From positions 310,001 to 374,000 of the forward strand of contig NZ_CP036295.1 in assembly GCF_004801255.1 (NCBI RefSeq): a DNA stretch of 64,000 nucleotides, in the 5' to 3' direction. The notes below the pieces were generated by a model that worked only from the letters and a program-made list of their open reading frames with translations, ran no database searches and was not told the origin of the DNA. This DNA is from Desulfovibrio desulfuricans (GTDB lineage Bacteria; Desulfobacterota; Desulfovibrionia; Desulfovibrionales; Desulfovibrionaceae). The translations under genes were made by a program, and so were the position numbers. This document shows positions 60,042-64,000 of the stretch, piece by piece (the first letter of the stretch is position 1; each line of letters begins with the position of its first letter).

Positions 60042-60611
60042 ATGCGAATTCGTTTTATTATGCCGCTGGCATTGTTGCTGAGCATGATGCTTTTTGCCTG
60101 CCAACAGGCCGACAATACTGCACAGCCCAAGGTGGCGGTAGTGGATATGGCCCGAGTTATGCGCGACAGCGAACCCGGCAAGAGCGGAGTGAAGTTCCTT
60201 GAAAGCCTGCAGGGCGACATGCAGACCAAGCTCAACGACATCCAGCATCGTCTGGAAGCCAACCCCAAGGACGCCGACGCGCAGAAAGAACTGCAGGCAG
60301 TCTATATGTCGGCCCAGCAGCGCATGCAGGTGGAACAGCAGAACGTGGTCAACATGCTGTATGACACCATTCAGCGCGTCATCAATACCTACCGCGCCGA
60401 AAAGGGCTACACCGTCATCATCAGCACCGAAGCCGCCGCCGCCTTTGATTCCAAGAGCGACGTGACCAACGAAGTGCTGGAGCTTGTGAACAAGCAGAAG
60501 GTCGAGTTCAAGCCCGTGGCCCCCGAAGCCGGAAAGGCCCCTGAGGCCGCGCCCGCCCCCAAGGCCGAAACGCCCAAGGACGACGCCAAGGCTCCCAAGG
60601 CCAAGAAGTAG
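60042..60611 (+). CDS. OmpH/Skp-like periplasmic chaperone, lipoprotein form
   Basis: A 189-residue protein. The signal peptide (residues 1-22) ends in a lipobox-like LFAC, so a lipid anchor is likely. Residues 30-150 fit the OmpH/Skp pattern (VAVVDMARVMRDSEPGKSGVKFL, two long amphipathic helices, then YTVIISTEAAAAFDSKSDVTNEVLELVNK). The last 35 residues are Ala/Pro/Lys-rich. Skp binds unfolded outer-membrane proteins. ATG at 60042 with GAGGAG eleven bases upstream. Confidence 0.85.
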   Translation: MRIRFIMPLALLLSMMLFACQQADNTAQPKVAVVDMARVMRDSEPGKSGVKFLESLQGDMQTKLNDIQHRLEANPKDADAQKELQAVYMSAQQRMQVEQQNVVNMLYDTIQRVINTYRAEKGYTVIISTEAAAAFDSKSDVTNEVLELVNKQKVEFKPVAPEAGKAPEAAPAPKAETPKDDAKAPKAKK

Positions 60612-60653
60612 TCCGGATTAGCCCGGCTGCTTTTTAGCGGATTGTTTGCACAG

Positions 60654-60685
60654 GCCCTCCGTCAAAATGACGGAGGGCTTTTTTT
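60654..60685 (+). terminator. Intrinsic terminator after the OmpH/Skp-like gene
   Basis: Ten-bp perfect stem GCCCTCCGTC/GACGGAGGGC with a five-base loop, then seven T. Confidence 0.92.
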
Positions 60686-60784
60686 ATGGTGCGCAGAGGG
60701 GTGTGTCGTCCCTTTGCAGCGCATGCTCAAGCGCGGCACAAGTGGACGAACTGATGACAACTGGTATATATGACAGGTGAAATT

Positions 60785-60834
60785 GTTGTCCAGCAAAAAC
60801 TGTTTGAATAACCAAACAGTTTTTGCTGGACAAC
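60785..60834. repeat. Perfect inverted repeat with 22-bp arms
   Basis: Arms 60785-60806 and 60813-60834 are exact complements around the six-base centre AATAAC. Each arm contains CCAGCAAAAACTGTTTG (or complement). It lies between the terminator of the Skp-like gene and the AEC transporter start, about 78 bases from the latter. No T tract follows; it is not an ordinary terminator. Confidence 0.9.
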
Positions 60835-60912
60835 CACAACCGCCCGCGCCATAGTTCCTTTGCCCGGCGGCCCTGCCGACGGACGAAACTACCGAGGATA
60901 AAAAGGTGCCCC

Positions 60913-61896
60913 ATGTTTCAAGCGCTGTTTGCCGTTTTGCCGGTTTTTTTGATCATTGGCGCGGGCGTATTGCTGCGCAGCCGCGACGTGCTGCCTGAAA
61001 ACGCCGGGCCGGTGCTGGGTATCTATGTGCTCAAACTGGCGCTGCCGCTGCTGATTCTGCATCTGCTGGCGGGCGCAAACGTGAAAGATCTGGCGCACTG
61101 GGCCTTTTGGGGCGGTATTTTGGGTTCACAGCTTGTCATGTATTGCGTAGGCAACCTTGGCGACAAAATTTTTTGCAGGCGCGGCGTGGGCCCCAGCGTG
61201 GTTGCGGGGTTGTCGTGCTCTGCCTGCAACGCGGCCTTTGTGGGTCTGCCCATCGTTTCCAACCTGTTTCCCGGCAATGCCTCGGCCATGCTCATCGCGG
61301 GCCTTTGCACCCTTACGCCCAACGTGGTGATGATCATTGGACAGTCGCGGCTGGACGCTCTGGCAGGCTCTCTGGCCTGGGACGGCGGCAATCCGCTTAA
61401 ATTTTTTGGCAAGCTTGTGCGGGTTTTTATCCTCGGCAATCCCATCCTGCTTTCCACGCTGGCCGGTATTGCGCTTTCCGCCTCCGGTCTTGGTCTGTGG
61501 GAGCCCATCGACCGCGCTGTAAGTCTTGTGGGCTATACGGCGGCTCCCTGCATGCTGCTGTCGCTGGGGCTTGATCTGCGGCAAAAGCTGGTGGTGGCCA
61601 CACGTCAGGCGCATGGTCACGCGGTTGTGCGCCAGTGCTGGTTCATCCTCTGCAAGCTGGTGCTGCATCCGCTGCTGTGCTGGGGCATGCTGGCGGCCCT
61701 TGGCGTGTCCGGCCTCTGGCTTGTCATCAGCGTGATCATCAGCGCCACGGCCACGGCCCTGGTGGTGACCGTCATCGCCGAGGTGTACAGTACGGTGCCG
61801 GAAGAAGCGGCTTTGACGGCGGTGGTTGCAAACGGGCTGAGTATTTTTACCCTGACAGGTTTTGTTTGGGGGTTCCACGCCCTGGGCATGATCTGA
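60913..61896 (+). CDS. AEC-family transporter (auxin efflux carrier type)
   Basis: A 327-residue protein with about ten transmembrane helices in two halves. The family features are FLIIGAGVLLRSRDVLPEN at the first helix, IYVLKLALPLLILHLL, and SCSACNAAFVGLPIV in the middle. Bacterial AEC proteins export or import organic acids such as malate or malonate; substrate unknown. ATG at 60913 (MFQALFAV) has AAGG upstream; the 30-codon extension covers the inverted repeat region. Ends at its own terminator. Confidence 0.88.
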   Translation: MFQALFAVLPVFLIIGAGVLLRSRDVLPENAGPVLGIYVLKLALPLLILHLLAGANVKDLAHWAFWGGILGSQLVMYCVGNLGDKIFCRRGVGPSVVAGLSCSACNAAFVGLPIVSNLFPGNASAMLIAGLCTLTPNVVMIIGQSRLDALAGSLAWDGGNPLKFFGKLVRVFILGNPILLSTLAGIALSASGLGLWEPIDRAVSLVGYTAAPCMLLSLGLDLRQKLVVATRQAHGHAVVRQCWFILCKLVLHPLLCWGMLAALGVSGLWLVISVIISATATALVVTVIAEVYSTVPEEAALTAVVANGLSIFTLTGFVWGFHALGMI

Positions 61897-61917
61897 CCGG
61901 GGCTGCAAGGCAGACTG

Positions 61918-61961
61918 AAAACGGGTGCTGGTTACCGCTTGGTAACCGACACCCGTTTTTT
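61918..61961 (+). terminator. Intrinsic terminator, probably bidirectional
   Basis: AAAACGGGTG/CACCCGTTTT outer stem and GGTTACC/GGTAACC inner stem, followed by T residues. lipA converges from the other side. Confidence 0.9.
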
Positions 61962-61986
61962 GCATGCGGCGGCACGCCCGTCCGCA

Positions 61987-62868
61987 TCAGGCAAAGTTGG
62001 CGGCGTGGTAGCTGCTGCGTACCAGCGGGCCGGAAAAAACGTGGCGCAGGCCCAGCGACCTGCCGTAGGCGGCATATTCATCAAACTGTTCGGGCGTCAC
62101 ATAGCGGTCAAGTCTGTGGTGCTGGCTCGTGGGCGGCAGGTATTGGCCGATGGTTACAATGGAACAGCCAGCGGCGTGCAGGTCGGCCATGACTTGCCGC
62201 ACCTGCTCGTCGGTTTCGCTCAGCCCGACCATAAGGCCGCTCTTGGCCGTCATGCCGCCGTCGCTGACGCGGCGCAGCAGCTCGAGGCTCTGGACGTAGT
62301 CCGCCTGAGGGCGCACCTGGGTATAGAGGTCGGGGTGGGTCTCCACATTGTGGTTGATGATGTCGGGCTTGGCGTCCATGACCGTGCGCAGGGCGGAGGC
62401 GTCGCCCTGAAAGTCGGGAATGAGCACCTCGACGCTGCTCTGCGGCAGGGCCTGCCTGAGTTCCCGTATCACTGCGGCAAACTGCGCCGAACCGCCGTCG
62501 TCCAGATCGTCGCGCGTCACGGAAGTGACAACCACATGCTTGAGGCCCAGCGTTACGGCGGCCTGTGCCACACGCTGCGGTTCGGTGGGGTCCGGGGCGC
62601 TGGTCTGGCCGGGGTGGATGTTGCAAAACCGGCAGTTGCGCGTGCAGGTTTCGCCCAGAATCAAAAACGTGGCCGTGCCGGACGAAAAGCATTCCTGCCG
62701 GTTGGGGCAGTTGGCCTCTTTGCAGACGGTGGACAGCCCCTGCTCGTTGAGCAGGGCGGAGGTGGTAAAAAAGCGCCGGTCGGAGGCCAGGGGGCGGCGC
62801 AGCCATGCGGGCTTGCGCAGGGGGGCGTTGGCCTCGCCCTGCGGGACGGTGGAATCGGGTTGGGTCAT
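61987..62868 (-). CDS. lipA: Lipoyl synthase
   Basis: A 293-residue radical SAM enzyme inserting sulfur at C6 and C8 of protein-bound octanoate. Both cluster motifs are present: the auxiliary CKEANCPNRQEC (Cx4Cx5C) and the radical SAM CTRNCRFC (CxxxCxxC). ATG at 62868 (MTQPDST) with AGGA upstream lies 34 bases after lipB; ATG at 62940 would overlap lipB and is less likely. The C-terminal Arg-Ser-Ser-Tyr signature is present (VRSSYHA). Confidence 0.95.
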   Translation of the reverse strand: MTQPDSTVPQGEANAPLRKPAWLRRPLASDRRFFTTSALLNEQGLSTVCKEANCPNRQECFSSGTATFLILGETCTRNCRFCNIHPGQTSAPDPTEPQRVAQAAVTLGLKHVVVTSVTRDDLDDGGSAQFAAVIRELRQALPQSSVEVLIPDFQGDASALRTVMDAKPDIINHNVETHPDLYTQVRPQADYVQSLELLRRVSDGGMTAKSGLMVGLSETDEQVRQVMADLHAAGCSIVTIGQYLPPTSQHHRLDRYVTPEQFDEYAAYGRSLGLRHVFSGPLVRSSYHAANFA

Positions 62869-62902
62869 GTAGGGTATCCTGCCGGCAGAGGGCTGCCGTA
62901 GA

Positions 62903-63616
62903 TTATCGTGGTCTGATGGAGTTGGGATCTGCCTGGTCATGTCCCGCAAGCAGGGCCGCGCAGGCCTCGGCCTGTTGCAGCGGCGGCTGCGGCTGCGCAA
63001 AAACTTCGCAAAAGGCTTCAAGAAAGCGGCTTTTCACCGTGGGCATGGTCGCCAGAGGCCCGGTCTGCTCGCGCTGCACCGATGTGGCGGTTACGCCCTC
63101 AAGACCGCATGGCGTGATGATGTTGAACAACGAGAGATCCCTGTCCACATTCATGGCCAGACCGTGCAGGGTAACATGCCGGTGCACGGCAATGCCCAGC
63201 GAGGCTATTTTGCTGCCGCCCACCCATACGCCGGGAAAGCCCTGCCTGCGTCCCGCCTCAATGCCGAAGCGCCGTACAGCGCGGATGGCGGTTTCTTCCA
63301 CATCCTGCACATAGGCCCTGATGCCGCCCGTGCGTTTTTTCAGGTTGACGATGGGGTAGGCCACCAGCTGGCCGGGAAAGTGGCAGGTAATATTGCCGCC
63401 GCGCGTGCTGTGCACCACGTCCACCGACGCCCCCCACAGGGTCGCGAGGTTTTGGGGCAGGTTTTCCTGCCCGGAATTTTTGCCCATGGTCACGGTCGGG
63501 GGGTGCTCAAGCAGCAGCAATATGTCGTCGCCGCCCTGCAGCACAAAGGCCTGAGCCTGTTGCTGTATTTCAAAGGCCCGTTGGTAGGCTGTGCAGCCAA
63601 GATCAAATGCGTACAT
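62903..63616 (-). CDS. lipB: Octanoyl-[acyl-carrier-protein]:protein octanoyltransferase
   Basis: A 237-residue transferase moving octanoate from ACP to lipoyl domains. The GGGDDILLLLEHPPTVT-like N-terminal block, RGGNITCHFPGQLVAYPIVNL, the catalytic lysine in VGGSKIASLGI and the acyl-accepting cysteine in ITPCGLEG are all there. Start at 63616 (MYAFDLG) by family; neither this nor the ATG at 63658 has a good ribosome site. Next to lipA, as often in bacteria. Confidence 0.93.
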   Translation of the reverse strand: MYAFDLGCTAYQRAFEIQQQAQAFVLQGGDDILLLLEHPPTVTMGKNSGQENLPQNLATLWGASVDVVHSTRGGNITCHFPGQLVAYPIVNLKKRTGGIRAYVQDVEETAIRAVRRFGIEAGRRQGFPGVWVGGSKIASLGIAVHRHVTLHGLAMNVDRDLSLFNIITPCGLEGVTATSVQREQTGPLATMPTVKSRFLEAFCEVFAQPQPPLQQAEACAALLAGHDQADPNSIRPR

Positions 63617-63730
63617 GTGAACCGGGGGAGTTGGGGTTGATGGGGCAAAACCCCTCATACCGGCATGAGCCGTCGCCGTCCAGCGTTCTGCAGCCCCGGC
63701 GGTGGTTCAAGCGTCAGCTCCGGGGCTGGC

Positions 63731-64000
63731 TCAGGCCAGGTCGCAGGGCATGGACGTCTGGGAAAGATAGATGAGCTCTTCAACCATGCCCAGCAGTTCG
63801 GCAAGAATGCCCCCGCCAGTCATGGGATGACCAAAAAGTTCTTCCCTCTGCTGGTCCAGGCCGCGTTTGTCCACGGCGTCGGGCATGGTGGGCGAGAGCG
63901 TCTCCGCCAGGCGGCAGGCCAGAAAATAATCCTCCGCCCCGGCGGCAAACAGGCTTTCAAGCTTGGCAAAGCGCGGCGCGGTCTGCTGCCAGTAGGCCAG
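63731..64000 (-). CDS. Hypothetical protein, C-terminal 89 residues (5' end beyond the window)
   Basis: On the minus strand an open frame enters from base 64000 and stops at 63731. The 89 visible residues (LAYWQQTAPRFAKLE at the start, QTSMPCDLA at the end) are helical and acidic, with no family I recognise. Codon use and the even frame argue for a real gene. Its neighbour lipB starts about 115 bases downstream on the same strand. Confidence 0.7.
   Translation of the reverse strand: MAYWQQTAPRFAKLESLFAAGAEDYFLACRLAETLSPTMPDAVDKRGLDQQREELFGHPMTGGGILAELLGMVEELIYLSQTSMPCDLA

Noticed and set aside
60684..60914. 76-codon minus-strand frame over the inverted repeat
   Set aside because: It has no ribosome site and derives part of its sequence from the palindrome and the terminator region.

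Overview
The window looks like chromosome from a GC-rich, anaerobic sulfate-reducing bacterium of the Desulfovibrio type (Desulfobacterota). The evidence is a combination of traits: a single-chain pyruvate:ferredoxin oxidoreductase near Pta and AckA, a siroheme-dependent (Ahb) haem pathway in place of the protoporphyrin route, selenocysteine factor SelB, membrane FAD/Fe-S hydroxyacid oxidase genes, and sigma-54 control of organic-acid metabolism. I see no rRNA, tRNA, IS element, phage or CRISPR array.

Layout. (1) 1-5.2 kb: the C-terminal 1255+ residues of a large secreted RTX/VWA adhesin, a D-2-hydroxyacid dehydrogenase and a 60-residue protein. (2) 5.3-17.9 kb: a catabolic island, all on the minus strand. 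It holds a PrpR-type sigma-54 activator, an SLC13/DASS anion transporter, butyrate-kinase and phosphotransbutyrylase homologues, a four-subunit 2-oxoacid:ferredoxin oxidoreductase (KorABCD type) and a GlcD/GlcF-like hydroxyacid oxidase. Its three transcription units (transporter; korABCD-ptb-buk; oxidase pair) each have a -24/-12 promoter and a similar 16-bp upstream element 83-97 bp away. The genes read as one route: take up a 2-hydroxy acid, oxidise it to the 2-oxo acid, convert that to acyl-CoA with reduced ferredoxin, then acyl phosphate, then ATP. The substrate is not identified. (3) 18.3-26 kb: cysE and a tiny lipoprotein, a MarC-family protein, a purine permease, lepB, comM and a D,D-carboxypeptidase. 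(4) 26.5-35.4 kb: a methyltransferase, then recA-alaS-ahbC-hemB-ahbD-ahbA/B, linking haem synthesis to housekeeping genes. (5) 35.6-40.3 kb: a PP-loop thiouridylase-like protein with an NFACT-R-like tail, dksA, an NFACT (RqcH-like) gene and a two-helix membrane protein. (6) 40.3-50 kb: ackA, pta and por, the second complete oxoacid-to-ATP set, and a CoA-disulfide-reductase/rhodanese fusion. (7) 50-58.3 kb: selB, cheV, ispH, dus, a SulP transporter and a GAF protein, mostly tightly packed on the minus strand. (8) 58.7-64 kb: a lytic transglycosylase, an OmpH/Skp-like lipoprotein, a near-50-bp perfect inverted repeat in front of an AEC transporter, lipA, lipB and the end of an unknown gene.

Starts were chosen from Shine-Dalgarno placement, overlaps and family alignment from memory; no database search was possible. 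Very long antisense ORFs across the window are treated as GC-driven shadows.
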